Source: Vescimonas sanitatis (GTDB lineage Bacteria; Bacillota; Clostridia; Oscillospirales; Oscillospiraceae). Taken from it: DNA of 64,000 nucleotides. Shown one piece after another: positions 51,199 through 59,288 of the stretch. The first letter of the stretch is position 1. The number at the start of each line of letters is the position of its first letter. The notes beneath the pieces are model-generated. The model ran no database searches, had not been told where the DNA came from, and saw only the letters and a list, made by a program, of their open reading frames with translations. Location: NCBI RefSeq assembly GCF_049060325.1, contig NZ_JBMGPW010000003.1, forward strand, positions 155,423-219,422. The letters run 5' to 3'. The position numbers and the translations under genes were made by a program.

Positions 51199-51471
51199 CG
51201 TCACAGCAGCTGCCCTCTGCTCGCCACCAGCTCATCGATAAACACCTTGGCCGCCAGCGGCAGGGTGCGGCGGTCCTTGGTGACCAACAGCCAGCGTCCG
51301 GATGATGGGCGGATCAATGGACAGCTCCCGTTCCAGCGAGGTCATCATCTGGCTCAACGCGGGCCGGGTGTAGCCCAATAACTCCGCTGCCTTGGTAAAG
51401 CTGCCCACCTCCGCCACCTTCAAAAACGCTTTGTATCGATGCATGCTCAAATAACATTTCTGCATGTTCAT
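51199..51471 (-). pseudogene. Decayed LysR-family regulator
   Basis: The N-terminal HTH is recognisable (MHRYKAFLKVAEVGSFTKAA, then LLGYTRPALSQMMTSLEREL). About 20 codons later the frame shifts and the sequence reads LLVTKDRRTLPLAAKVFIDE to a stop, the normal end of a LysR protein. Roughly 200 central residues (the effector domain) are missing, so an internal deletion with frameshift has destroyed the gene. Confidence 0.8.
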
Positions 51472-51645
51472 ATAATGAACATCAATTTTACTTATTTATA
51501 AGTTAAGCATATAATGAGGTCACCAAAAAGTCCGGGAGATGGTAACGATAGGGAAAAACGAGTTTGCCCCCGGCGCGAAGGCCGCGCTGTACTTCGAAGC
51601 GGAGTTCCATGTATAAACCACACATCACCATGCCTTTCTCTCCCC

Positions 51646-51690
51646 CAAAAAGGCAGCGGCGGACGCTTCGCGTCCGCCGCTGTCTTTTTC
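51646..51690. terminator. Bidirectional terminator
   Basis: A 15-bp GC stem GGCAGCGGCGGACGC / GCGTCCGCCGCTGTC (one G-T pair) with T-runs on both sides; ends the symporter gene on the minus strand. Confidence 0.88.
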
Positions 51691-51696
51691 ACATAT

Positions 51697-52938
51697 TCAT
51701 GCTTCCGTCTTGCCGTGCAGCTTCTTTTGCAGCCAGTCCTTACCGTCCACATAGCGGGACACGATGAAGGATACCACATAGTCGCCTGCGGCATTGACCA
51801 TGGTGGCGGGAGGATCCACCAGATTGCCAATAGCCAGCGCGATGGGGTACGCGATGGCCAGCTGGTCAGGGAAGAAGATGGTGCAAACCACCAGTTCGCC
51901 GGTACCGCCTCCGCCAGGGATACCACTCATGGCCACAGAGGAGAACACCGCCACGATGATAGCCAAAATAGCCTTATCCGTGGAGAAGTCCATCCCGAAC
52001 ACGCCGAACAGAAATGCCACCTTGATGATGGCGGACATGGCCGAGCCGTCCATGTGCATGGTAGCGCCCAGGGGCAGCACGATGTCCGTCACGTCCTTGC
52101 TGATACCGGACTCCTCCGCTACCTCCATATTGGTGGGAATGGTAGCCACGCTGGAGCAGGTACCGAAGGACACCGCCGCCGGGCGGAACAGCTTGGAGAA
52201 CATGATCTTGGCACCGCCTTTGCCGCCGCCGAACCGGGCATAGATGGGGAAGAAGATAAACATATAGGCAAAGCTCATCACATAGTAGATGATAAGCGTA
52301 CGGCTGTAATCGCCGATGAGCGTCGGGCCATAGGTGGCCACCAGGCTGGCGAAGAAGCCGAAGAAGCCGATGGGCGCATAGTAGGTGACCAGCTTTACGG
52401 TCTTCATAATGCAGTTGGTGATATCCTCCAGGAACTGCGCCGTCTTGGTCTCGGGACCGCCATTCATCTGGACACCGAAGCCGAACAGCACCGCCGCCAC
52501 GATCAGGGGCAGAATGGCCCGGCGGCTCAGCAGCTCCGCAAAGTCAGGCTTCGTAAAGAAATTGACGATCATATCGCCGAAGCCCAGTGCTTCGCCGACC
52601 TCGCCCTCCACGATGGTGTAATGTCCATCTACCAGCGGGAAGATGCGGCAGACGATATACATCAGTACACCGGCAATGGCGGCGGTGACGAGGAACGTGG
52701 CGATGGTCACGCCCATGATCTTGCCAGCGCGCTTCACGCTCTTCATATTGGCGATGGCGGAGGCAATGGAGCAGAACACCATAGGCACCACCACGCAGAA
52801 CATCATATTGATGAACAGCGTGCCCAAAAACTCGATCTTGCTGCCGAAACTGGGCGCAAACGCGCCTACCAGGCAGCCTGCCACGATGCCGGCAAGCATA
52901 CACAGAATAAACCAGTAGTTCTTCAGAAATTTTTTCAT
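51697..52938 (-). CDS. Dicarboxylate/amino-acid:cation symporter (DAACS)
   Basis: A 413-residue transporter with eight membrane helices and two re-entrant loops. The family motifs are visible: first loop SFGTCSSVATIPTN (serine-rich) and the substrate-site LPLGATMHMDGSA; SGIPGGGGTGELVV forms the second loop. It likely imports glutamate, aspartate or C4-dicarboxylates with sodium or protons. ATG 52938 has GGGAGG upstream. The neighbouring LysR remnant may once have controlled it; an intact AraC gene lies on the other side. Confidence 0.9.
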   Translation of the reverse strand: MKKFLKNYWFILCMLAGIVAGCLVGAFAPSFGSKIEFLGTLFINMMFCVVVPMVFCSIASAIANMKSVKRAGKIMGVTIATFLVTAAIAGVLMYIVCRIFPLVDGHYTIVEGEVGEALGFGDMIVNFFTKPDFAELLSRRAILPLIVAAVLFGFGVQMNGGPETKTAQFLEDITNCIMKTVKLVTYYAPIGFFGFFASLVATYGPTLIGDYSRTLIIYYVMSFAYMFIFFPIYARFGGGKGGAKIMFSKLFRPAAVSFGTCSSVATIPTNMEVAEESGISKDVTDIVLPLGATMHMDGSAMSAIIKVAFLFGVFGMDFSTDKAILAIIVAVFSSVAMSGIPGGGGTGELVVCTIFFPDQLAIAYPIALAIGNLVDPPATMVNAAGDYVVSFIVSRYVDGKDWLQKKLHGKTEA

Positions 52939-53006
52939 AGTGACCTCCCACTCTCTCAAATGAAGTCTTACAGTCCCTATTATACGGGCATTTTTCGCAA
53001 AGTAAA

Positions 53007-53876
53007 TCAGAATTCCTGCGTTGTTATTTGCAAATCCTGCTGTTTTCCTTTGGCGTCCGCCGAAGGCCCATGGCCAAACTGCTTTTTATAGGCCCGAGAA
53101 AAGGTAGAGTAATCCTGATACCCCGCCTGTGCCGCCGCCTCCGCCGGGGTACAGCCCTGGCCCAACAGCTGCCGGGCCAGCAGCAGCCGTTTCTCTGTCA
53201 GGTATCCATGCACGGAATACCCCGTCTCCTGCCGGAACCGGCGCATCATGTGGTACTTGCTGATATAAAACCGCGCGGCCAATTCATCAATGGTCAGCGG
53301 GTCCGCCAGGTGCAGGTTCAGGTATTGCAGCAGTGACACCACCTTGCTGTCGCCGCCGGCGGCGCCTACCCGGTGGCCACCCCGGACCACCCGGTTCACC
53401 TCCACCATCAGCTCCGTAAACTGCGCCTGCGCCAGCAGTGCTGCCCCATAGCCGCCCTGCCGTACCGTCTCCGCCAATGCCTGGAACAGCGGCCGCACCC
53501 GGCTGCCACCCTCGTCCCGGTATACATATTGAAATGTCTCCTGTGCCTGTCGGAAGCACTCGGAGGGATCGCAGTCCCCCACCGTCAGTGCGCGCAGATA
53601 GTTCGGTGCGATATACAGGATCATCCTCTCATAATAATCCCCCGTTTCCACCACCGGACGATGGATGCTCCCGCTGCCCACCAGCACGAAATCCCCCGGC
53701 GCCAGCTCATACCGTTCCCCCTCCACCGCATAGCCAGCTCTGCCGGCCAGCAAAATGATGATCTTGTGGAACGTATGGTAGTGGTATTCGATATATTCCC
53801 CCCGCCCATCCGCCAGATGGAACAGTCGGAACGGCTCCTTCAGGTAGCCGCGCACCTCATATTGCAGTGGTTCCAT
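53007..53876 (-). CDS. AraC-family regulator
   Basis: A 289-residue regulator: N-terminal cupin-like sensor (GEYIEYHYHTFHKIIILLAG, ELAPGDFVLVGSGSIH) and C-terminal double HTH (TIDELAARFYISKYHMMRRF; AAAQAGYQDYSTFSRAYKKQ). Start ATG 53876 follows GGAGGTG. It lies 68 bases upstream of the symporter gene on the same strand, so control of that transporter is plausible but unproven. Confidence 0.9.
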   Translation of the reverse strand: MEPLQYEVRGYLKEPFRLFHLADGRGEYIEYHYHTFHKIIILLAGRAGYAVEGERYELAPGDFVLVGSGSIHRPVVETGDYYERMILYIAPNYLRALTVGDCDPSECFRQAQETFQYVYRDEGGSRVRPLFQALAETVRQGGYGAALLAQAQFTELMVEVNRVVRGGHRVGAAGGDSKVVSLLQYLNLHLADPLTIDELAARFYISKYHMMRRFRQETGYSVHGYLTEKRLLLARQLLGQGCTPAEAAAQAGYQDYSTFSRAYKKQFGHGPSADAKGKQQDLQITTQEF

Positions 53877-54027
53877 GCGCTCACCTCCGCACTTTTTGCC
53901 GTTATTATAGCACTTGCTATGCAAATATTGCAAGTTTCCTTTTCAATTATAACCATTCTGAAAATTTTGTTTCCATTTTGTAATTTTTGTGTAGCTTTTT
54001 TGATAGACTTGTGCTATGATAATTCAT

Positions 54028-54115
54028 GTTAGATGTCGGGGGAGCCAATTCCCCGCCGACTGACGGTGTATGCCGGGAGCCTTACCCCGGCAGATCCTAT
54101 GCGAACGGAAGGTAA
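54028..54115 (+). promoter_or_regulatory. Structured leader of the NlpC/P60 gene
   Basis: GC-rich leader with at least two stems: GTCGGGGGAGCC...CCGAC with inner GGGGAGCCAATTCCCC, then GCCGGGAGCCTTACCCCGGC. NlpC/P60 genes of Firmicutes are often under the c-di-AMP (ydaO) riboswitch, and GGGGGAGCCAA recalls part of it, but the rest of that consensus is not visible. Class unassigned. Confidence 0.4.
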
Positions 54116-54121
54116 TATCCC

Positions 54122-55033
54122 ATGCTTGGAAAACAGATCGCGGCACTGAGCCTTTCCGGCCTGCTGCTTTTCTCTGGCGCTGTCACCGCCGCTAACGCGG
54201 ACGAGGCCACGCCCATCGACACCACCGGCTACGCCGCCGCGGCCGAGGTCCTGGCGGGCAACGGCGTGGCATCCAGCGCCGCTACCGCTATGCAGACCGG
54301 CAGCGGCCTGCGCCTGGCCCAGGCCTCCGGCCTGCTGGACGGCGGCGAGACGCCTACCCTCAATCAACTGGCCGCCCAGGCCCTGCTGCAGGAAACGGCT
54401 GCCCTGGAAAAGCAGAACTTCCTGGCGGAGTATGACGGCGTTCTGGTAGACTGCGGCTCCTATCTCTCCCTGCGCGCCGAGCCGGACACCTCTGCCGATC
54501 GCCTTCGCATCATCTTTGACGGCAAGGCAGCCCAGCTGCTGGACGTTACCGATGACGGTGAATGGTACAAGGTCACCTATGGTACCGACACCGGATACGT
54601 TCTGGCCGAGTACTGCCAGCCCGTGCATTACGCGGACTATGAGGGCACCGCCGCCACCAATACATTGCTGGAAGACGTTATTTCTCAGGCGTACACATAT
54701 CTGGGCACCCCCTACCGCTACGGCGGCACCAGCTACAGCGGCATCGACTGCTCCGGCTTCACCATGAAGGTCTTTGGTGCCCTTGGCATCAGCCTTCCCC
54801 ACGGCGCCACCAGCCAGTATTATATGTGCCGCGGCGTCACCACAGAGGAACGTGCCCCCGGCGACCTGGTGTTCTTTGCCACCGGCGGCAGCGGTATCGG
54901 CCACGTGGGCATCTATCTGGGCAACGGGCAGTTCATCCACGCCAGCACCTCCAGCGGTGTCATCATCAGTTCCCTGTACGAGAGCTACTACGCCCGCACC
55001 TACCTGTATGCCGCACGGCTCATCGAAATGTAA
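54122..55033 (+). CDS. Secreted SH3-NlpC/P60 peptidoglycan hydrolase
   Basis: A 303-residue cell-wall hydrolase: signal peptide (residues 1-26, ending AANADEA), a helical spacer, a bacterial SH3 domain (SYLSLRAEPDTSADRLRII, GTDTGYVLAEY) and an NlpC/P60 domain with catalytic Cys in GIDCSGFTMK (residue about 213) and His in IGHVGIYLG and FIHAST. It cleaves peptide stems of the wall. A structured leader and a GGAAGG site precede it; a strong terminator follows. Confidence 0.93.
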   Translation: MLGKQIAALSLSGLLLFSGAVTAANADEATPIDTTGYAAAAEVLAGNGVASSAATAMQTGSGLRLAQASGLLDGGETPTLNQLAAQALLQETAALEKQNFLAEYDGVLVDCGSYLSLRAEPDTSADRLRIIFDGKAAQLLDVTDDGEWYKVTYGTDTGYVLAEYCQPVHYADYEGTAATNTLLEDVISQAYTYLGTPYRYGGTSYSGIDCSGFTMKVFGALGISLPHGATSQYYMCRGVTTEERAPGDLVFFATGGSGIGHVGIYLGNGQFIHASTSSGVIISSLYESYYARTYLYAARLIEM

Positions 55034-55069
55034 ACACGGCAGCTTCTTCATGGCTCCCTTTTTGGATTC

Positions 55070-55107
55070 GGAAGCGCCAGCCAAAAGGCTGGCGCTTCCG
55101 CTTTTTT
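55070..55107 (+). terminator. Rho-independent terminator
   Basis: A 13-bp stem GGAAGCGCCAGCC / GGCTGGCGCTTCC with loop AAAA and a T-run. Confidence 0.92.
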
Positions 55108-55253
55108 CTTGTACTCTGCATATTTGCATATTTATTCAATTATGCGACTATCGTATACAGTAATATACACAGCTACCTTTCCTTTGCTCCCCAGTTTATC
55201 GTGTGCTTCTTGTACAAATTTACATTTCGTGCGGATTTTTATACAAATTCATG

Positions 55254-55282
55254 TTGACATTTATTCACATCAGGTGTATAGT
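55254..55282 (+). promoter_or_regulatory. Promoter of the amino-acid ABC operon
   Basis: -35 TTGACA (55254-55259) and -10 TATAGT (55277-55282), spacing 17. The preceding 55110-55250 stretch is AT-rich and gene-free. Confidence 0.85.
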
Positions 55283-55288
55283 AGCCAT

Positions 55289-55373
55289 CGTCAGGAGGGA
55301 AACCTCCAATATGACCGTCTATATTCCGGTTCCCGGTATAGGACCATACAAGATCTGAAAGGAAGTACATAAC
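55289..55373 (+). promoter_or_regulatory. Structured leader of the ABC operon
   Basis: Short leader with a GNRA hairpin (GTCAGGAGG-GAAA-CCTCC...TGAC) and a second stem around TTCCGGTTCCCGGTATA. It may be a regulatory RNA; no known class was recognised. Confidence 0.35.
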
Positions 55374-56261
55374 ATGAAAAAGTTTATGGCAATGCTGCTG
55401 GCGCTGGTCATGGCGCTGAGCCTGGTGGCCTGCGGCCAGAAGGCTGACGACACCGCCAAGGATGATGCCAACACCGATAACACCGATGATTCTCTGGTGG
55501 TTCTGGAGAACGTGGTGGATTGGGGCGAGACTGAGCCCTACCGCGTCCTGGTGCAGAAGGGCGACCCCAAGGGTCTGCTGGAGGGCATCAACAAGGCCAT
55601 CGCTGAGCTGACCGCCAACGACGGCGCTCTTATCAAGGAAATCGAGGACAAGGTCGCTTCTCAGGATACCTATATGCCCGACGCTGTTTCCTCTGACCTG
55701 GCCGCCGAGACCACCGATGATACCGCTGCCAGCGACAAGCCCGTTCTGGTCATGGGCACCAGCCCCGACTATCCCCCCTATGAGTTCTTCGCAGATGCCG
55801 CTATGACCGAGTACGCCGGCATCGACGTGGAAGTAGCCAAGTATATCGCCGAGTCCATGGGCATGACCCTGCAGATCGAGTCCATGAACTTCGACAACCT
55901 GGTGACCTCCCTGAGCAACGGCGACTTTGACGTGGTGCTGGCCGCCTGCGAGTACACCGAGGAGCGTGCCAAGGCCTGTGACTTCTCCGATCCCTACTAC
56001 ACCGATCTGCCTCCCGTCATTCTGGTGAAGGCTGCCAACGCCGACAAGTACAAGACCGTTGACGATATCAACCAGGCCTCCGTCATCATCGGCGCCCAGA
56101 AGAACACCACCAAGGCCATGGCCGCCGCGGATATGTTCCCCGAAGCTGCCAACGGCATGGTTCTGGAGTCTCTGGTCCCCACCCTGGTCACCGAGCTGAA
56201 AAACGGCACCATCGACCTGCTGGTGCTGGATGGCAATGTGGGCCTGAGCTACGTGGGCTGA
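55374..56261 (+). CDS. Amino-acid-binding lipoprotein, apparently circularly permuted
   Basis: A 295-residue ABC substrate-binding lipoprotein (signal peptide with lipobox LVAC, Cys 20). After an acidic linker, residues about 40-97 (SLVVLENVVDWGETEPYRVL, then GDPKGLLEGINKAIAEL) match what is normally the C-terminal strand-helix end of this family. The usual N-terminal start comes only at residue 120 (KPVLVMGTSPDYPPYEFF), and the protein stops at GTIDLLVLDGNVGLSYVG, exactly where the moved segment should follow. Together they make one complete domain in permuted order. Probably binds a polar or acidic amino acid. Confidence 0.85.
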   Translation: MKKFMAMLLALVMALSLVACGQKADDTAKDDANTDNTDDSLVVLENVVDWGETEPYRVLVQKGDPKGLLEGINKAIAELTANDGALIKEIEDKVASQDTYMPDAVSSDLAAETTDDTAASDKPVLVMGTSPDYPPYEFFADAAMTEYAGIDVEVAKYIAESMGMTLQIESMNFDNLVTSLSNGDFDVVLAACEYTEERAKACDFSDPYYTDLPPVILVKAANADKYKTVDDINQASVIIGAQKNTTKAMAAADMFPEAANGMVLESLVPTLVTELKNGTIDLLVLDGNVGLSYVG

Positions 56262-56347
56262 TCTCCCTGTCCCCTATCGCAAACGTGCAAGGCGGCCGCC
56301 TTGCACGCTTGCGTGTTCTTAAGAACTTTTGAAAGGATGCTTCGTCT

Positions 56348-57079
56348 ATGTCGTGGAATGATCTGTTTGTCAACATGGACAACACCAACTTCTTCAACTT
56401 CTCGTTCCTGCCCAAGTACGGCTCCGCCTTTGTCCGCGGCTTCGAGTATACGCTGCTGCTGGCGGTGGTGTCCGTGCTGCTGGCCGTGATCCCCGCCCTG
56501 CTGCTGGCCATGATGCGCCTGAGCAAGATCAAGCCTATCAAGTGGTTCGCCGGCGCGTATATCGCCGTGTTCCGTTCCACCCCCATGCTGGTGCAGCTGT
56601 CCATCATCTACTTCGGCTTGTTCCACTACATTAGCCTGCCCCGGACACTGTTGTTCGGCTTCATCGCCATCAACCGGTTTATCCCAGGCGTGGTCGCTTT
56701 GGCGCTGAACAGCTCGGCGTATGTAGCCGAGATATTCCGCGCTGGTATACTGGCCGTGGACAAGGGGCAGACCGAGGCGGCCCGTTCTCTGGGCCTCAGC
56801 AGTTGGCAGTCCATGCGCCTGGTGGTGCTGCCCCAGGCCATCAAGAATGTCCTCCCTGCCCTGGCCAACGAGGTGGTCACCATGGTGAAAGAGTCCTCCA
56901 TCTGCTCCGTGCTGGGCATGGCGGAGATCATGTACACCGCCCAGACCGTCTCCGGCAACAGCTACATCACCCTGGCTCCCTACGTGCTGGCCGCGCTGGT
57001 CTACTTCTGCATCAACTACCCGGCCTCCAAAGCCATCGAGGCCATAGAAAGGAGAATGCGCCGTGGCGATAAGCAGTAA
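56348..57079 (+). CDS. Amino-acid ABC transporter permease
   Basis: A 243-residue His/Glu/Gln-type permease with about five membrane helices. The EAA-like loop is AARSLGLSSWQSMRLVVLPQ near residue 140-160, and the C-terminal VVTMVKESSICSVLGMAEI is typical. It lies between the binding protein and the ATPase, completing the importer. The ATPase start overlaps its end by 17 bases. Confidence 0.93.
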   Translation: MSWNDLFVNMDNTNFFNFSFLPKYGSAFVRGFEYTLLLAVVSVLLAVIPALLLAMMRLSKIKPIKWFAGAYIAVFRSTPMLVQLSIIYFGLFHYISLPRTLLFGFIAINRFIPGVVALALNSSAYVAEIFRAGILAVDKGQTEAARSLGLSSWQSMRLVVLPQAIKNVLPALANEVVTMVKESSICSVLGMAEIMYTAQTVSGNSYITLAPYVLAALVYFCINYPASKAIEAIERRMRRGDKQ

Positions 57080-57812
57080 AGTTCTCATCTCCGTAAAGCA
57101 CCTGGTCAAGGAATACAACCACGGCACCGTTCACGCATTGGACGGCTGCGATCTGGATATTCACAAGGGTGAAGTGGTGGCCATCATCGGCCCCTCCGGC
57201 TCTGGCAAGTCCACGCTGCTCCGCAGCTTGAATATGCTGGAGGAGCCCACCTCCGGCGCAATCTACTTCGACGGTGTGGACCTGGCCAGCAAGTCGGTGA
57301 ACATCGACCTCCACCGCCAGAAGATGGGCATGGTGTTCCAGCACTTCAACCTGTTTCCCCATAAGACTGTGCTGCAGAACATCACGCTGGCGCCCGTCAC
57401 CCTGAAGAAAAAAACACCCGCTGAGGCCGAGACCCAGGCCCGCACCCTTTTGGAGCGCATCGGCCTGTCCGACAAGGCCAACGAGTACCCCAATATGCTC
57501 TCCGGCGGTCAGAAGCAGCGTATCGCCATTGTCCGTGCTCTGGCCATGGATCCGGAGGTCATGCTCTTCGACGAGCCCACCTCCGCCCTGGACCCCGAGA
57601 TGGTGGGTGAAGTGCTGGACCTGATGCGCGACCTGGCCAAGGACGGGATGACTATGGCCGTGGTCACCCACGAGATGGGCTTCGCCCGTGAGGTAGCCGA
57701 CCGTGTGGTCTTCATGGCCGACGGAAAGATCCTGGAGGAAGGCTCCCCCACGGACATCTTCGACCATCCCCAGGACCCCCGGCTGCAGGATTTCCTCAGC
57801 AAAGTGCTGTGA
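57063..57812 (+). CDS. Amino-acid ABC transporter ATPase
   Basis: A 249-residue nucleotide-binding subunit (GlnQ/HisP type). Walker A GPSGSGKSTLLRSL near residues 45-58, Q-loop MVFQHFNLFPH, signature LSGGQKQRIAIVRAL, Walker B VMLFDEPTSALDPEM and H-loop VVTHEM are all intact. Start is GTG with AAAGGAG upstream. Last gene of the operon; terminator follows. Confidence 0.95.
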   Translation: MAISSKVLISVKHLVKEYNHGTVHALDGCDLDIHKGEVVAIIGPSGSGKSTLLRSLNMLEEPTSGAIYFDGVDLASKSVNIDLHRQKMGMVFQHFNLFPHKTVLQNITLAPVTLKKKTPAEAETQARTLLERIGLSDKANEYPNMLSGGQKQRIAIVRALAMDPEVMLFDEPTSALDPEMVGEVLDLMRDLAKDGMTMAVVTHEMGFAREVADRVVFMADGKILEEGSPTDIFDHPQDPRLQDFLSKVL

Positions 57813-57819
57813 CAACGAT

Positions 57820-57852
57820 AAAAAGCCCACCCCTTTTGGGGTGGGCTTTTTA
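57820..57852. terminator. Rho-independent terminator
   Basis: Stem AAAAAGCCCACCCC / GGGGTGGGCTTTTT between convergent genes; works in both directions. Confidence 0.93.
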
Positions 57853-57858
57853 TCATCC

Positions 57859-58290
57859 TTATGACTTTCCGTGTATCTCATTGCCGCAGCGGGGACAGGT
57901 GATGACAATGCGCCCTTTCCCTCTGGGCACCCGGCACACCGCGCCGCAGCCCGGGCAGGTAAAGTAGCAGTGCTCTTTATCCATCCGCTGCTGCCTTTTC
58001 CCGGCAATACGGCGGCTGATGGGCCACCAGACCTTCTCCATGAACCGTGCGTTCTCCGCCCGCCGCTTCTCCAGATTGCGGGAAAACATCCGGAACAGTG
58101 CCAGCAGGGTGATGATCCCGGCCACGGTGCCGATGATGCTGTATGCCAGCGGCACCTTCTCCCGCAGAAAAATGTTGATGATATCCAGTACCAGAGCCGT
58201 CCAGACCATGGTCAGCGTCAGCCGGTCCACACCGTTGCGCCCATACATGAAGCGCGACAGCGCGTTGCCAATACGTTGCAAGAAGTTCAT
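57859..58290 (-). CDS. Membrane protein with C-terminal zinc ribbon
   Basis: A 143-residue protein: two membrane segments at about 23-45 (LTMVWTALVLDIINIFL) and 52-72 (YSIIGTVAGIITLLALF), a basic linker and a zinc ribbon at the C-terminus (CPGCGAVCRVPRGKGRIVI, then TCPRCGNEIHGKS). The ribbon resembles nucleic-acid or protein-binding ribbons; function unknown. ATG 58290 is preferred over an upstream in-frame ATG (no good ribosome site there). Confidence 0.75.
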   Translation of the reverse strand: MNFLQRIGNALSRFMYGRNGVDRLTLTMVWTALVLDIINIFLREKVPLAYSIIGTVAGIITLLALFRMFSRNLEKRRAENARFMEKVWWPISRRIAGKRQQRMDKEHCYFTCPGCGAVCRVPRGKGRIVITCPRCGNEIHGKS

Positions 58291-58445
58291 AAAACCGTCC
58301 CTTTGCCTTCCGCGTCCACACCGCAGGTTTTCTGACAAGATATTTTACAGGAAAAGTCAGCAAAGGTAAACCCCTTTTATTCAAAATTCACAGAATGGAC
58401 AAATTTTTGTTTTTTTACTGCCGGCGCAAAACCAGTCCCGCCGCC

Positions 58446-58475
58446 TTGCAATTCGCCATAAACCTATGCTATAAT
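58446..58475 (+). promoter_or_regulatory. Promoter of rpe
   Basis: -35 TTGCAA (58446-58451) and -10 TATAAT (58470-58475), spacing 18, giving a transcript start near 58482. Confidence 0.8.
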
Positions 58476-58491
58476 AAATTGATTATGCACC

Positions 58492-58619
58492 GCGAGCCGG
58501 CGGTCACCCGCCGGCTCGCCGCAGGCCCCGACCTCTCCGGGCGGGATCGGCTGCGCTGTCTGCCGCACTGCGGGGCCTGCATATCCCATACTATGCCGCC
58601 GCACTGCTGCCAGTGCGGC
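58492..58619 (+). promoter_or_regulatory. Three-hairpin leader RNA upstream of rpe
   Basis: Three perfect GC-rich stems within about 130 bases: GCGAGCCGGCGG / CCGCCGGCTCGC (58492-58519), GCAGGCCCCG / CGGGGCCTGC (58521-58580, enclosing more pairing) and GCCGCACTG / CAGTGCGGC (58598-58619). The rpe ribosome site follows at once. Possibly a regulatory RNA; no class recognised. Confidence 0.5.
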
Positions 58620-58637
58620 GCGAAAGGAAGCTGCTCT

Positions 58638-59282
58638 ATGATCAAGATCGCCCCCTCCATCCTGTCCGCGGATTTTGCCTACCTGGCCCGTGACATCGAA
58701 AAGATCTCCACCGCCGACTACGTCCATGTGGACGTGATGGACGGCCTGTTCGTGCCCAACATCTCCATCGGCATTCCGGTGGTCAAGTCCATTCGTCCCA
58801 CCACCGCCCTGCCGTTGGATGTCCATCTGATGATCGATCGCCCGGTCCGCTATGTAGAGCAATTCTGCGACGCCGGTGCGGACATCGTCACCTGTCATGT
58901 GGAGGCGGACACCGAGGAGAATATTCTCTCCGCCATCAACAAGATCCACGCCAAGGGCAAAAAGGCCGGCGTGGTGGTCAAGCCCAAGACCCCGCCCAGC
59001 GCCGTCCTGCCCTTCATCGACAGGGTGGAGCTGATCCTGGTCATGACCGTGGAGCCGGGCTTCGGCGGTCAGAAGTTTATGGCCGATATGATGCCCAAGG
59101 TACAGGCCATCCGCGGTTATATCGATGCCATGAACCCCGCCTGTGAACTGGAGGTAGACGGCGGCGTGGATGGCGACACCTGCAAGCTCTGCATCGCCTC
59201 CGGTGCCAACGTGCTGGTGGCCGGCAGCGCCGTATACAAGGCTGCCGACATCCCCGCCAAGATCAAAGAACTGAGAGGGTAA
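58638..59282 (+). CDS. rpe: Ribulose-phosphate 3-epimerase
   Basis: A 214-residue TIM-barrel epimerase of the pentose phosphate pathway, interconverting ribulose-5-P and xylulose-5-P. Catalytic Asp residues and metal His are in YVHVDVMDGLFVPN and DVHLMI; the flexible loop MTVEPGFGGQKF and ELEVDGGVD phosphate site are intact. ATG 58638 (after AAAGGA) was chosen; an in-frame extension upstream is the structured leader. Followed after six bases by recR. Confidence 0.95.
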   Translation: MIKIAPSILSADFAYLARDIEKISTADYVHVDVMDGLFVPNISIGIPVVKSIRPTTALPLDVHLMIDRPVRYVEQFCDAGADIVTCHVEADTEENILSAINKIHAKGKKAGVVVKPKTPPSAVLPFIDRVELILVMTVEPGFGGQKFMADMMPKVQAIRGYIDAMNPACELEVDGGVDGDTCKLCIASGANVLVAGSAVYKAADIPAKIKELRG

Positions 59283-59288
59283 CATCCT

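Noticed and set aside
51514..53091. Long plus-strand open frame (525 codons) across the symporter gene
   Set aside because: Antisense to a clear DAACS transporter with all motifs; His/Gly/Ala-rich translation is typical of GC-rich shadow frames.
54028..54115. Definite ydaO (c-di-AMP) riboswitch
   Set aside because: Only a GGGGGAGCCAA-like piece fits; the remaining consensus and length do not, so it is listed only as a structured leader.
58492..58619. SRP 4.5S RNA
   Set aside because: The conserved apical loop motif (GGAA-type with AGCAG) is not present.
58395..58637. N-terminal extension of Rpe (Cys-rich, in frame)
   Set aside because: It is encoded by three perfect hairpins, begins upstream of the promoter, and the internal ATG has a ribosome site and gives the normal length.
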